A stretch of 33,978 nucleotides of DNA from Nitrospiraceae bacterium (GTDB lineage: Bacteria; Nitrospirota; Thermodesulfovibrionia; UBA6902): assembly GCA_003599425.1 (NCBI GenBank), contig QZKC01000048.1, positions 1 to 33,978 on the forward strand, in the 5' to 3' direction. The notes under the pieces are model-generated. The model saw only the letters and a list, made by a program, of their open reading frames with translations, did no database searches and was not told where the DNA came from. Numbering within the stretch: the stretch's first letter is position 1; each line of letters starts with the position of its first letter. A program made the position numbers and the translations under genes. This document shows positions 1 to 9,748 of this stretch, piece by piece.

Positions 1-1436
1 CCGCATGCCGGAACGTCGAAAACCCGTTGGTTCACGGCCTCTCCCATCTGCAGATGCGTTGCGTTAAAGTTCACGATGCATGCGTTATACAGCAAGGGGG
101 TCTCATTGTAGTAGTTCAATGCTCCGCTGATACGATAACCGTTGTTCAATAAGCTCTTCCAGCCAGTATCCCCATATATCTGTGGATTGAGATCTTTCAG
201 TTTTTCAATGCACGAAAGGCGGTATTGGAGTGTTGCCGTCCATAGGACAGCAGCCTCGATATCAAGCCTTTCCCTGAGGGTTAAATTCACAAACTCACTC
301 TCTTCATCTTGGACCGCGTCATCAAAAGATATTCTTGCCGCACTCATCTTAAGAGCAACCCTGTCAATGAGTGAATGGTACTTGCCGGGCACCTTTTGCA
401 GCTTTTCCTTTACTGAATCAAAAAGGGAATTGCCGACAAAACAGACATCTGTATGGTATTTCCGGTAAGCATACTGGTTCAGCTTCAGGGGTTTGAATAC
501 GCTTTCATCTGTACCGAGAGGGAGATATTTAACAGATTCAAAACCCGTCTCATTCATCCGGCCTATATACTCTTTGTCCCACATGAACATTGACACGAAA
601 GGGGATGCATTCTTTTCAAAGGCCTGAACAATAAGCCGCGGACTATCAATAAACCACGATGCGACCGGCATATCGATAGATCTGAGAAAAGACGTCAGTA
701 CCCCCTGCTCATCAAAGCCGAGATGGTTTATGGTCAGGATGAAATCTGGCCTGTTCTCGAGAATGATTTTAATAAATTGAGGTATCAGAGCGTGCCCATC
801 AACACTGCCAAATGGAATTCTTACAACCCTGTGTCCGAGTGATCTCAAAGCCTTTTCTGCTTCCCGAACAAGAAAGTATCCTGTATCGATCAGCGCCACA
901 TTTGAAAAATCTGCAATGAACTTCGGATACTTCAAACGCTCCCATAGCTTTACTGCCATGGTCCTGTTCAGAGCGTCCAGGATCGGCTGGTAGTATGAAG
1001 GGAATGCTGATATTACAGAAGCTGCCGTAAATACCGCAACTGGCTTTATACCGTCTTTCATCTGAATTCCTGTTATCTTCCTGATCGCATCCTCAGGTGA
1101 AAGTCCCACAATGGATTCTATATTCCCCTGGAGATGAGGTCCATATTCTTTTGCAAGGCCATGCAGCTCACTGTGCGGTTCAACAGACACGATCTCAGCG
1201 TCAGGGAATCTCTTCAACAGCTCTGCAAGACAGTACCCGAGCCCGGCCCCCAATACAACAAGTATCCCCTTCCCTTGAAAATCAAATGAGTCCGCAGCCG
1301 CCCTCGCCTCTTCTTCAGGATCGTACAGGCTGTGAAGCGTCTTGACCGAACCGTCTTCTCCTGTCACCCGGAGAGAGAAATTCCCCTTTTGGGTCTCAAC
1401 TAATGTGAACCTGCTATTCTTTACTGTTGCATCCAC
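1..1436 (-). CDS. CgeB/Maf-like glycosyltransferase, 3' end beyond the window
   Basis: The frame is open from a GTG at 1436 to the window edge (about 478 codons), so the C-terminus is missing. The N-terminal half has a nucleotide-binding-like strand-turn (VVLGAGLGYCLAELL) followed by VSVEPHSEL, as in flagellin-modifying Maf/MptE-like proteins. The second half looks like the DUF3880/CgeB glycosyltransferase family: WFIDSPR, then a KYLPLGTDESVF segment, then the NQRVFDVPACG motif right at the edge. The frame closes upstream at a TGA, and GTG 1436 is the only usual start codon. It overlaps the end of the TPR gene by 16 nt, so translation is probably coupled. It is the last visible gene of the glycosylation operon and probably transfers a sugar to flagellin or builds its glycan. 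The family is fairly clear; donor and acceptor are unknown. Confidence 0.75.
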   Translation of the reverse strand, partial: MDATVKNSRFTLVETQKGNFSLRVTGEDGSVKTLHSLYDPEEEARAAADSFDFQGKGILVVLGAGLGYCLAELLKRFPDAEIVSVEPHSELHGLAKEYGPHLQGNIESIVGLSPEDAIRKITGIQMKDGIKPVAVFTAASVISAFPSYYQPILDALNRTMAVKLWERLKYPKFIADFSNVALIDTGYFLVREAEKALRSLGHRVVRIPFGSVDGHALIPQFIKIILENRPDFILTINHLGFDEQGVLTSFLRSIDMPVASWFIDSPRLIVQAFEKNASPFVSMFMWDKEYIGRMNETGFESVKYLPLGTDESVFKPLKLNQYAYRKYHTDVCFVGNSLFDSVKEKLQKVPGKYHSLIDRVALKMSAARISFDDAVQDEESEFVNLTLRERLDIEAAVLWTATLQYRLSCIEKLKDLNPQIYGDTGWKSLLNNGYRISGALNYYNETPLLYNACIVNFNATHLQMGEAVNQRVFDVPAC

Positions 1437-2287
1437 GGGAAACTCTTTGTAATGTTTCTTCCATTCTTCATGACTGATCTCATCCCTTCTTCAACACTCA
1501 CAAGATTCGTCTGCGCCTCACGGTATTCCGGATTGATGTCAAGCGATTTCCTGAAGCATTTGTAAGCGCTTTCGAGATTGTTTACCGACCACATGAGAAC
1601 CCCTATATTGTTCCATGCTTCATGGTTGCGCTGGTTCATTTCAAGGGCTTTCTTGAAGATGCGCAATGCCTCTTCTTTCTTGCCCAGCATATAATATCCT
1701 TCGCCGAGGCTTACGTACTTCTTTTCCCCGCCCCCGTAAGGGTTGACCTGTATTGATCTCTCAAGACATGTCACCGCCTCTTCAGGGTTACCGAGTTTCA
1801 GGTAGCACTCGCCCATATATTCAAACGCTGATGCCTTTTTCTTTTCCCTTGCGGGCAGCCTTTCTTCAGCTTTGCTCAGGTGCACAAGGGCATCATCCCA
1901 TTTATTTCCATAGTAGAGAATAACTCCCATATAAAGATTGATCTCCGGTGAATCCGGTTCCTTCTCCATATATTTCAGGCAATGCTCCCTAGCCTTCTTA
2001 AGTGAAAGCAGCCTCAAATAGCATCTGCACAAATTCAGGTGCGTTTCAATCAATTTTGGGTACTTGCCCAGAGCTTGCTCAAAATAATCTATTGCCACAT
2101 CAGTCTCACCCTGAAACTCAAATATTTCCCCTGTCCTGAGGAGCCGCATAGCCCTTGTCTTTTTTGAGAATAATAAAACAAATTCCCGTATGCCTACCCA
2201 GCATGTTTCAAAACAGAAAAACAGCTTAGCACACATCTTGTGAAGCCTTATATTGTAATATTCATGTCTGGTTAACTTTCCTGTCAT
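1421..2287 (-). CDS. TPR-repeat protein of the glycosylation operon
   Basis: A 288-residue protein made almost wholly of tetratricopeptide repeats: about six helical pairs with the usual A/G-Y/F-P spacing (for example AIDYFEQALGKYPKLIETH and AWNNIGVLMW). No catalytic domain is visible. The first 45 residues are cysteine- and aromatic-rich and not TPR-like. I chose ATG 2287 because AAAAGG precedes it at good spacing; a TTG at 2302 directly after the upstream stop is also possible and adds five residues. It is sandwiched between a SPASM radical SAM gene and the CgeB-like gene. A scaffold or docking role for the modification enzymes is inferred from this setting and from the TPR segments in its neighbours. 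Confidence 0.85.
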   Translation of the reverse strand: MTGKLTRHEYYNIRLHKMCAKLFFCFETCWVGIREFVLLFSKKTRAMRLLRTGEIFEFQGETDVAIDYFEQALGKYPKLIETHLNLCRCYLRLLSLKKAREHCLKYMEKEPDSPEINLYMGVILYYGNKWDDALVHLSKAEERLPAREKKKASAFEYMGECYLKLGNPEEAVTCLERSIQVNPYGGGEKKYVSLGEGYYMLGKKEEALRIFKKALEMNQRNHEAWNNIGVLMWSVNNLESAYKCFRKSLDINPEYREAQTNLVSVEEGMRSVMKNGRNITKSFPWMQQ

Positions 2288-2302
2288 GACAGCCTTTTTC
2301 AA

Positions 2303-3427
2303 TCAGCCAAAAACTCTCTGTAATATATTTTTCTTCGTTGTCTTTTTCTTTACGCAGGATAACGCATCGCTTGAATTGGGATAAATAGTACAGTTAAGCC
2401 AGCAGTCGCAGAAGCCTTTATCTATTTTCTTCCGCAGATCATTTGCTTTCTTCCCCATCCATATTTCATCGAAAGGATCTTCTCTCAAGTCACCTACGGC
2501 CATATTTTTTAAAATAGGGCAAAAGTAAATCTTTCCCTCAGGACTGATCGTAGTGAACCTCCTGCCAGCCACACATCTTTTGAATACCCTTCTGGGATTT
2601 CTCTGATAATCTATAAGCCCGGTCAGGTAAAACAGCTTTGACATCAGTCCTTTCTCGTCTGTCTTCCCGGATTCATGATCACTGACAGCATCCTCGATAA
2701 TACCGGTCATGAGATGTTCTATTTCATCGATCTGCTCATTGCCGAATGTAAATATCTCCGCTCCTTTCCAGGGCACAGGGAACTGTATACTCAGATCAAG
2801 GGCATTGTCCCTGCAGAATCTGTGTGTATCATATATGCCTGTGTAATTGTCAGTGGTAAGAGTATAGTTGACTACAATAGAGAGATACGGCAAGGTCTTC
2901 CTGATGACCTTCAGGCTCTCCTGAAATTTCTCAAAGGCATCATCTATCCCTCGTGTATTATTGTGCAGATGACCGAGTCCGTCAAGGGATGTGCCGATCC
3001 ATACCCTGTCGATATAACTTCCCAAGCCTTTCAGTTTTGAAGTAATGATCGAATGATTATAAAGGTTGGACAATATACCTACCGACATGTTCTTATAATT
3101 CTTCAGGAAATAAAGGCATAGTTCCTGAAAGTCTTTTTTCAGAAAAGGCTCTCCGCCTGATATGACCAGCCCGTTTATTCCCTTGAGTATTTTTGATTCA
3201 TCAATATAATCAACAAGCTCTTCCACAGGCATCTCTTTCCTGGGCATCATATGGTCATTCCTGTTTATGGCCCATACATTGCACATCCTGCATCTCATAT
3301 TGCAGGCGTACGTAAGCTCCAGATACAGTTCTGTGATTTCCTTGTCAGGGGAGTTAAAGTCCTGGAATGATTCTTCTCCTTTCAGAATTGTATTCCTGCT
3401 TTTCTCTACCCAGTCTGTTACATTCAT
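2303..3427 (-). CDS. Radical SAM protein with SPASM-type C-terminus
   Basis: A 374-residue protein. The radical SAM 4Fe-4S motif CNMRCRMC gives C42, C46 and C49, and VISGGEPFL supplies the SAM-binding GGE motif. The C-terminal part has a SPASM-like cysteine series (CVAGRR, YFCPILK, then CDCWLNC) that would hold one or two auxiliary Fe-S clusters. Such enzymes modify peptides or small carbon skeletons through a 5'-deoxyadenosyl radical. ATG 3427 is chosen over an ATG 33 nt further upstream because AGGAGAG sits 6 nt before it. The gene begins 10 nt after the stop of the GT2-GT4 gene. Here it probably modifies a sugar or a nucleotide-sugar precursor of the surface glycan; the substrate cannot be read from sequence. 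Confidence 0.88.
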   Translation of the reverse strand: MNVTDWVEKSRNTILKGEESFQDFNSPDKEITELYLELTYACNMRCRMCNVWAINRNDHMMPRKEMPVEELVDYIDESKILKGINGLVISGGEPFLKKDFQELCLYFLKNYKNMSVGILSNLYNHSIITSKLKGLGSYIDRVWIGTSLDGLGHLHNNTRGIDDAFEKFQESLKVIRKTLPYLSIVVNYTLTTDNYTGIYDTHRFCRDNALDLSIQFPVPWKGAEIFTFGNEQIDEIEHLMTGIIEDAVSDHESGKTDEKGLMSKLFYLTGLIDYQRNPRRVFKRCVAGRRFTTISPEGKIYFCPILKNMAVGDLREDPFDEIWMGKKANDLRKKIDKGFCDCWLNCTIYPNSSDALSCVKKKTTKKNILQRVFG

Positions 3428-3437
3428 CCGTTCTCTC

Positions 3438-5798
3438 CTACAGGAGGCCGCTGTAGACATCTGTCATCTTTCCGGCAAGCACCTTCCAGTCAAACTTCTC
3501 CTCAATAAGTCTTCTTGCGTTTAATGAGATCTTTTCTCTGAGCATTTTGTCCATAAAAAGGGCCGATACTTTAGATGCAAATTCATCGGGAGCTGAAGCA
3601 ATAAAAATTTCCTTTCCATTCTCAGCGTGTATCCCCGCAGCAGCAACCGGAGAGGCTACGACAGGGATGCCCACTGCCATGGCCTCCAGCAGTTTTCCTT
3701 TGAGCCCCCTTCCGAGCCTTACTGGCGCAACAAATACCGTCCCCTTAGCCAAATAACTGTTCACGTCGGCAACGGAACCTGTAATAACAATATCCTCACG
3801 CACCCTTAAACGGTTTATTCTCCTTGTCGGGTGGCTGCCTACAATGTAGAATTTAACATCTCCATGTTTCGCTTTTATAAGCGGCAGTATATTTTCCACA
3901 AAATGCACCACGGCATCTTCATTAGGATAATGTTTGTAATGACCCAGATACACAAGGTTCTTCTCATTGCTGTTTGAGTACTGATAGGGGAACGCGTCCG
4001 TATCTACTCCCTGCTCAACAGACGTCACCGATATATCAGGGAACAGGACGTCGAGATATTGCCTGTCTTCATCAGTTACCGATATAACTTTGTCATAAGA
4101 ATATATATGATTTTTTTCGTAGTTAATCGCTTTAAGGGGCGAAAGATAGCGCTCAAGCCCCTTGTCGCTCTTAGCGAATCCTTTCCCGTAAAACATGGCC
4201 CCAACATCATGCTCAACAAATACGGCAGGATGGTTATTGACAAGCCTGCCGTAATAAGCCATCCATGGAAATTCAACCTGCACAATATCTATGCCATCTT
4301 TCCGCAAAATGTCCTCAATCGTTTCCCTCATGGAATAGCTGATATAATGAGTGAAGGTATCCGGAATTTCGCTCCTCAGGATTCCCTCGTCAGGTGTCGG
4401 CTTCCTCTCCACAAGATGTACATTCTTAAACACTTTCTTAAGTTCATCAATATAATCAAACTGTGCCCTGGATTCGATGAAACTCACCAGGGAGAAGTCA
4501 TAACGGTCCTTCAGGCTGCTTGTAAGATTATATATCCTCATTGCTCCTCCGTTATTCAGAGGGAAGGGAGTAAATGGGGTGACAATTAATATATGCGGTT
4601 TGTGGCCATGCGTCCTCTCCTCGCGTCTTTCCTTGCGGGTCAGAAAAAGCGCTTCTTTGTCAGACAGCCTGATCCATGGAGACTCTCTTATCCGTCTTCG
4701 TAACACCTCAAATATCTGAAGAAAGGCGACAAGATAAGAGGCGATCTGCAGATAGTTCCCGCGCTCAACAGCAAGACTAACCCTTCTCGGTATGCTCCCG
4801 AGGTACTCTTTAAGATATGGTCTATAAGTGAGATTTTTCCAGAGAAAGAGCAGCATGTTCTTTTCTTTTATGGCTGTCGTATAGGCCCGCGGCAGCTTAT
4901 TGCTGCTTGCAGCATTTTTGTGGATGACTGCAACCCGTGGATCATACATTACTTTGTATCCTCTCTTAAAGGCCCTGTATCCGAGATCATCATCTTCCCA
5001 GTAGAAAGGGCTGAACATCGGATCAAGCCCTCCCATATCAAGGTATAATTTTCTGTCCATTATCGCACATGCGCCTATAGGGTAAAGAGTAAGCGACGGC
5101 TTTTTAACAACCTCAAATCCCGGGGACTGCCGTTCATTGTAAAACCGCATTATGCCCTCCCTAAAGTCTCCCCATGAGTGGCCTTCATTCAGGCTGCCGT
5201 CCTCAAGAACAACCTTGGGAGCAACCGCAAAAACCTTATTATCATCGAAGTGGTGCAGGAGCAATGAAAAGGTCTCTTCTGAAAGAAGGATATCATTATT
5301 CAGAAGCATGATGAGGTCTTTATTTGCCGCCTTGATGCCCTTGTTGTTCCCTTTGGAAAATCCCATATTCTTCTTCAGTTCTACTCTTATTACCCGGGGA
5401 AATTCTTTTTTCAGCATCTCAACGCTTCCGTCTGTGCTGCCATTGTCCACTACGATCACTTCATGTTCACCAGTTGTATTTCTCAAAGCACTCTCAAGAC
5501 GGGTTAGACATTGTGAAAGCATTTCTCTGCCGTTCCAATTAAGAATAACAACAGAGACCTCCTTTTTCCGGTTGCCGGCCGGGCAAAAGTCTTTTTTGCC
5601 ATGTACCCTTAGGTATAGCTTATTGATCAACTCTTCCATGAAAAATAAAACCGGCAGTATCGCAGCCATCCCTTTCCCGTATGCAGCGATAAGCCTCTCA
5701 GGAACTCCGCGGGCTTTACTCTTCTGCCGTTTTTCGATCCATTCCATGACCCGGATGAGCGGGTTTCTGTGTGCCTCAAAAAATGATGATATATTCAT
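3438..5798 (-). CDS. Bifunctional glycosyltransferase, GT2 + GT4
   Basis: A 786-residue two-domain protein. Residues about 81-330 are a GT2 domain of the rhamnosyltransferase type: VSVVILNWNG, VDNGSTDGS, LLNNDILL as the metal-binding DxD-like strand, and FYWEDDDLGYR as the acceptor or base region. Residues about 400-786 are a GT4 (GT-B fold) domain, with HILIVTPFTPFPLNNGG at its start and GLKGKLLEAMAVGIPVVAS as the donor-binding E-x7-E region. A hydrophobic stretch near residues 44-58 may tether it to the membrane. Its ATG overlaps the upstream stop as ATGA, a classic coupling arrangement. It probably adds two successive sugars to the glycan assembled by this operon. Confidence 0.9.
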   Translation of the reverse strand: MNISSFFEAHRNPLIRVMEWIEKRQKSKARGVPERLIAAYGKGMAAILPVLFFMEELINKLYLRVHGKKDFCPAGNRKKEVSVVILNWNGREMLSQCLTRLESALRNTTGEHEVIVVDNGSTDGSVEMLKKEFPRVIRVELKKNMGFSKGNNKGIKAANKDLIMLLNNDILLSEETFSLLLHHFDDNKVFAVAPKVVLEDGSLNEGHSWGDFREGIMRFYNERQSPGFEVVKKPSLTLYPIGACAIMDRKLYLDMGGLDPMFSPFYWEDDDLGYRAFKRGYKVMYDPRVAVIHKNAASSNKLPRAYTTAIKEKNMLLFLWKNLTYRPYLKEYLGSIPRRVSLAVERGNYLQIASYLVAFLQIFEVLRRRIRESPWIRLSDKEALFLTRKERREERTHGHKPHILIVTPFTPFPLNNGGAMRIYNLTSSLKDRYDFSLVSFIESRAQFDYIDELKKVFKNVHLVERKPTPDEGILRSEIPDTFTHYISYSMRETIEDILRKDGIDIVQVEFPWMAYYGRLVNNHPAVFVEHDVGAMFYGKGFAKSDKGLERYLSPLKAINYEKNHIYSYDKVISVTDEDRQYLDVLFPDISVTSVEQGVDTDAFPYQYSNSNEKNLVYLGHYKHYPNEDAVVHFVENILPLIKAKHGDVKFYIVGSHPTRRINRLRVREDIVITGSVADVNSYLAKGTVFVAPVRLGRGLKGKLLEAMAVGIPVVASPVAAAGIHAENGKEIFIASAPDEFASKVSALFMDKMLREKISLNARRLIEEKFDWKVLAGKMTDVYSGLL

Positions 5799-7891
5799 AC
5801 CGCTACTGCCCTGTCAAGATAATTTCTGATGCCTTCCCTGTAATCTTTTGCCTGTTCAAAGTCAGGCCTTTCCTCCATCAGGGCGTCAAGAACACTGATC
5901 GCGTCTGCATATTTATTTCCGTTTACATATATTTCAGTAAGCAGCAGATAGAAATTTATATTCCTCTTATCTATGTCCAGAGCCTCAATAAGCATTTGTG
6001 CTGCCTCGCTCAAATTCCCGTTTGCGATCTTATCCTCGGCCCTCCTCTCAATCTCATCGCGAAAAGTCTTAACGATGGAGGCACCTGATGATATATCGTC
6101 AAAAATTATGTCGTTAAACATATGCTGGATATCCTTCCAGCACTTAAAGAACACCTGCCGGTCATATGCTGTATCCCTGCCAGAGCCCATCAGGTTAATT
6201 ACATGCAGAAGCGCCTTTTTGTCTTCTCCTTTTTTCAGAAAATAATCTCTGAGCTTCTCATCCCTGTTGAGGAGACTTCTATGAGGGTACGTTGTATTGA
6301 TTTTCAGATCATCAACAACCCTGCAAAAGGCTTCGAACCTCTTGAGCCTTACCTCATAGTTATTTTTACCGTTATCTGCCTCCCAGTAATTATGTCCGTA
6401 TCTGAAATCAATACCGTATTTTTCAGGCTTCTCGTAACCACTTGTACCGGGAGCGAACAGGCAGAACCCTGCGCTGGGGTTTACCGAGCCTATATGATCT
6501 TTATTTTCCCTGATAAAATTCAGCACATCTTCGAAGTCCTTAACGCTCTCTCCCGGCAAACCAAACATGAAATTGAGCGAGCAATGCACGCCGGCTTTCT
6601 TGCTGTCCTCCAGTATCCTGCTCATGTCCGCCCCTTTTGAGAAGACCTTGCCTATTTTCTCCATCAGACTGACAGAAGCCGTTTCCATTCCGTAGCCGAG
6701 ACATATACACCCGGCTTTACCGAGTTTTGACAATAAATGAAAATCCATCTCTTCCCTGATGATCGCCTGCCCGGCCCATTGTATTATTAATCCGTCCTCT
6801 ATTATCAGGTCACAGAGTTTTTCAAGTTCCCTAATGCTGCCATTAACGAGACTGTCATGGAACTCAAAAAAGCGGATATGTGGATGAAATTTCATCTGAT
6901 GTTTCATGTCGCCAAAGATACTCTCAGCCTTTCTGGGCCTGAAGCGCCTTGAGAAGGATTTTTCATTGCAGTATATGCACCGGTTGGGACACCCTCTGCT
7001 TGATATAACAGGTATGGCATCGGACTTGGCGTATTGCTTGAGATCATAATCAGAAAAATCAGGGAATGGCAGGCTGCTTATATCTTTTATCAATTCTCTT
7101 TCTTCATGTACAGTAATACCGTCAGACCCTTTGCTGATAGTTCCGGGACACCCGGAGAGTTCTTTGTTCCCTTTTACTCTATCCACGATATCCTGGAGAG
7201 TCAGCTCACCTTCGCCATCCACAACCAGATCAACATAAGGGTTTGTTGCGGTGTTCTTTCCTGCCAGATACTTGCTCATATGGGGCCCGCCAAAGACAAT
7301 TAAGATCGAGCTCTTCTTTTTTTTGATGACTTCAGCAAGATACAAGCTCATAAAATAGGAAGACCCATATACACTAAAGCCTATGATATCTGCGCCGCTT
7401 CCTACAACATAATCAGCCCATCTCTCCAGAAAATCTTTATGAGTTTCAGCGAAATGCAGAACATCATCCATGTTGTTCCAGAATACAAGGGCCTCTGCAA
7501 GATCCCATGATCTCATAAATCTCTCTCCTCCCAAATGAAAGCAGGCAATATTCAGGTCCTGGACAAGTACCTTATACCCTTCCTGCCGCATATAAGAGGA
7601 CAGGGAGGCCAAAGCAAGTGGGGGAGTGCTGATGCCCCATGCCGGCGCCTGAACAAGAACCAGGTCATATTTTGCAGCCAGGGTATAGAGGTCTTTTGTT
7701 GTAATGAAGGGGAACTCCTTTCTTAACAGCTTTTCCATCTCGAACCTCTCTTTGCCCCCAATGCCTTTATTGACAATATCCCTGTAGAGGTCCAGGGCCT
7801 TCCAGGACAGGCCTTCTTTCACATGTGACTCTGCAAGATCGCTGAATCTTTTCATGGAGCAATCCTCTTCACTCATTTTATCTTCCATCAT
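5795..7891 (-). CDS. B12-binding radical SAM protein with C-terminal TPR
   Basis: A 698-residue protein. Residues about 75-240 form a cobalamin-binding-like Rossmann domain of the BchE type (LVQAPAWGISTPPLALA, then IVFGGPHMSKY). The canonical DxHxxG lower-ligand motif is not seen, which is common in this group. Residues about 290-520 are the radical SAM core with C301, C305 and C308 (GCPNRCIYC). The C-terminus (about 620-690) reads as one or two TPR units. B12-dependent radical SAM enzymes typically methylate unactivated carbons or rearrange carbon skeletons. A strong purine tract (GGGGAAAGAG) precedes the ATG, and the stop overlaps the GT2-GT4 start. It is paralogous to the next upstream gene. 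A role in methylating or remodelling a flagellar glycan or its sugar precursor is inferred. Confidence 0.88.
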   Translation of the reverse strand: MMEDKMSEEDCSMKRFSDLAESHVKEGLSWKALDLYRDIVNKGIGGKERFEMEKLLRKEFPFITTKDLYTLAAKYDLVLVQAPAWGISTPPLALASLSSYMRQEGYKVLVQDLNIACFHLGGERFMRSWDLAEALVFWNNMDDVLHFAETHKDFLERWADYVVGSGADIIGFSVYGSSYFMSLYLAEVIKKKKSSILIVFGGPHMSKYLAGKNTATNPYVDLVVDGEGELTLQDIVDRVKGNKELSGCPGTISKGSDGITVHEERELIKDISSLPFPDFSDYDLKQYAKSDAIPVISSRGCPNRCIYCNEKSFSRRFRPRKAESIFGDMKHQMKFHPHIRFFEFHDSLVNGSIRELEKLCDLIIEDGLIIQWAGQAIIREEMDFHLLSKLGKAGCICLGYGMETASVSLMEKIGKVFSKGADMSRILEDSKKAGVHCSLNFMFGLPGESVKDFEDVLNFIRENKDHIGSVNPSAGFCLFAPGTSGYEKPEKYGIDFRYGHNYWEADNGKNNYEVRLKRFEAFCRVVDDLKINTTYPHRSLLNRDEKLRDYFLKKGEDKKALLHVINLMGSGRDTAYDRQVFFKCWKDIQHMFNDIIFDDISSGASIVKTFRDEIERRAEDKIANGNLSEAAQMLIEALDIDKRNINFYLLLTEIYVNGNKYADAISVLDALMEERPDFEQAKDYREGIRNYLDRAVAV

Positions 7892-7918
7892 TTAAAACTC
7901 TTTCCCCAGTATAGTTAT

Positions 7919-9679
7919 TCAGGTCTTTGCCATTTCCTGTGCGAGCTTTTCATTCAATGTTGAGATCTCCTGGTCCCTTCTCTTTATATTCTTTCTCAAC
8001 AGTTCCAACTGTCTCTCGTGCTGCCTTTTTTCGGCAACGATCTCCTCTTTCAGAAATTTCACAGCCCCTTCGTAATAAAAAATCAATTTATCGAGACCTC
8101 TGTACGGGTCTGAAAGATCTATTCCCTCGCCCTGCCTGCTGCATTCCAGGAAGAACTTCACAGACTCGGCTGAATAACCATGCTTTACAATATCTTTCTT
8201 GTAACACTCAAGAGCTGTGTCATAAGCTTTCTTATGACGGTAATAGGCTCCAAGAAGCTTCCATTTGTCTATCTTTTCTTCAGTAACCCCAACCCCGCCA
8301 AGACCCAGTTCAATACAGAGCCTGCAAAAACGTTCATAACGCTCAAAGCGTGCCGGATAAGTATTCTCTCCATTGGCAGTCTGCCAGAACAAATGATGCA
8401 TATGAGTCTCTACTCCGAATTCGTCCGGATTCTCGTACAAGTATGTATTAGGGACGATAACTATAAATGACTGAGATGGACTGACGCCATCGATCCACGC
8501 ATGATTCTGACGGATGAAGTCAAGTGTCATGAGAAAATCCTCTTCTGTCTCGGTAGGATACCCGAACATGAAATTGGCATATGCCTTGATCCCGGCGTTG
8601 TGTGTATCCCTCAGTACCTGTGCAGCAGCCTCAGTTGTAAATCGCCCTTTGTTCATGCTTTTGCGCACTGCGTCAGAACCGCTCTCTATCCCGTAGCTGA
8701 GATACGTGCAGCCTGCCTTTGCCATCAGACTCAAGAGTTCAGGAGACATATCCTTGCGGACTATCGCCTGCCCTCCCCATGCGATCCTGACATTGTTCTG
8801 TAGCAACAGCTCAGAGAACTCCCGCAGAGTTTTCAGGGACCCATTAAGAACAGAATCACTGAAATTAAAGAACTTGAGATGCGGGAAAAGTGTCAGGTTG
8901 TGCTGAACTTCTTCAAATATCCTTTTGCCGGATCGCACACGGAATCTCTCAAAGTATTTTCTCTCATCACAGAAATAACATCTGTTCACGCAACTTCTGC
9001 TTGAAAAAATATCCAGCCTCTCAGGCGACGCATATTGCGCAAGATCAAATCCGCTATAGTCAGGAAAAGGCAGGGCATCAAGCGATGGAACAGGATTCCT
9101 GATGCCGCCATGTATGATCTCTTCTCCTTCCTTGAATACCAGCCCGGGAATACTTACAAAACGACCTTTCTCTTTATAAGCAGTGCAAAGTTCAGGCAGC
9201 GTCTCATCTCCTTCTCTCAGGACTATGGCATCCACACAGGGATTTTTCAATAATTCAAGCCCCCCGGCGTACTCCGCAGTTGAGGGCCCACCCAGAATAA
9301 CTGTGGTATCTGGGGAGCGGACTTTCAAGCGTTTGATAATTTCGAGAGTATAGTTCTTCGTAGTGAAATATACAGTAAAGCCTACAAGTTGACTGCCTGT
9401 TTCTATGATGCGCCTTACCTCGTCATCTACTTCTTCGCTATACTCTTCCATCAGGCCTTTTACTGATGTCTCTGATGACCAGAAAGTATAAGCCTCCTGG
9501 CTCCACTGCCTCTTGATATCATCTGACACTTTGTGAAACAGTTCATTATTGAAATCGAATAAATTGACACTGAATCCTTTGTTCCTCAAATTACCCGCAA
9601 GGAGAGAGATCGCAAGCGGAGGTGTTTCCCTGCCCCAGCAAGGACATTGCACAAGGGTAATTGAAAACTCTTTTAACAT
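7919..9679 (-). CDS. B12-binding radical SAM protein with C-terminal coiled coil
   Basis: A 586-residue paralogue of the neighbouring 698-residue protein, with the same order of parts. A B12-binding-like domain covers residues about 8-175 (LVQCPCWGRETPPLAI, ILGGPSTAEY). The radical SAM core has C230, C234 and C237 (SCVNRCYFC). After the core comes a short TPR-like segment (about 475-500) and a charged C-terminal coiled coil (about 540-586, LLRKNIKRRDQEISTLNEKL). The start is preceded by GGGGGGGAAAAT. The tandem pair suggests an old duplication that diverged to act on two positions or two sugars. The coiled coil may replace the TPR of its sister as the docking element. Confidence 0.87.
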   Translation of the reverse strand: MLKEFSITLVQCPCWGRETPPLAISLLAGNLRNKGFSVNLFDFNNELFHKVSDDIKRQWSQEAYTFWSSETSVKGLMEEYSEEVDDEVRRIIETGSQLVGFTVYFTTKNYTLEIIKRLKVRSPDTTVILGGPSTAEYAGGLELLKNPCVDAIVLREGDETLPELCTAYKEKGRFVSIPGLVFKEGEEIIHGGIRNPVPSLDALPFPDYSGFDLAQYASPERLDIFSSRSCVNRCYFCDERKYFERFRVRSGKRIFEEVQHNLTLFPHLKFFNFSDSVLNGSLKTLREFSELLLQNNVRIAWGGQAIVRKDMSPELLSLMAKAGCTYLSYGIESGSDAVRKSMNKGRFTTEAAAQVLRDTHNAGIKAYANFMFGYPTETEEDFLMTLDFIRQNHAWIDGVSPSQSFIVIVPNTYLYENPDEFGVETHMHHLFWQTANGENTYPARFERYERFCRLCIELGLGGVGVTEEKIDKWKLLGAYYRHKKAYDTALECYKKDIVKHGYSAESVKFFLECSRQGEGIDLSDPYRGLDKLIFYYEGAVKFLKEEIVAEKRQHERQLELLRKNIKRRDQEISTLNEKLAQEMAKT

Positions 9680-9748
9680 ATTTTCCCCCCCAGAAATGAG
9701 AATATAATGTCATTACAATGAATTCTGATCTCGATCATAATGATCCTT

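Noticed and set aside
4059-4589. 176-codon plus-strand frame
   Set aside because: It lies entirely inside the GT4 domain of the double glycosyltransferase on the other strand, which has clear family motifs; it has no motifs of its own.
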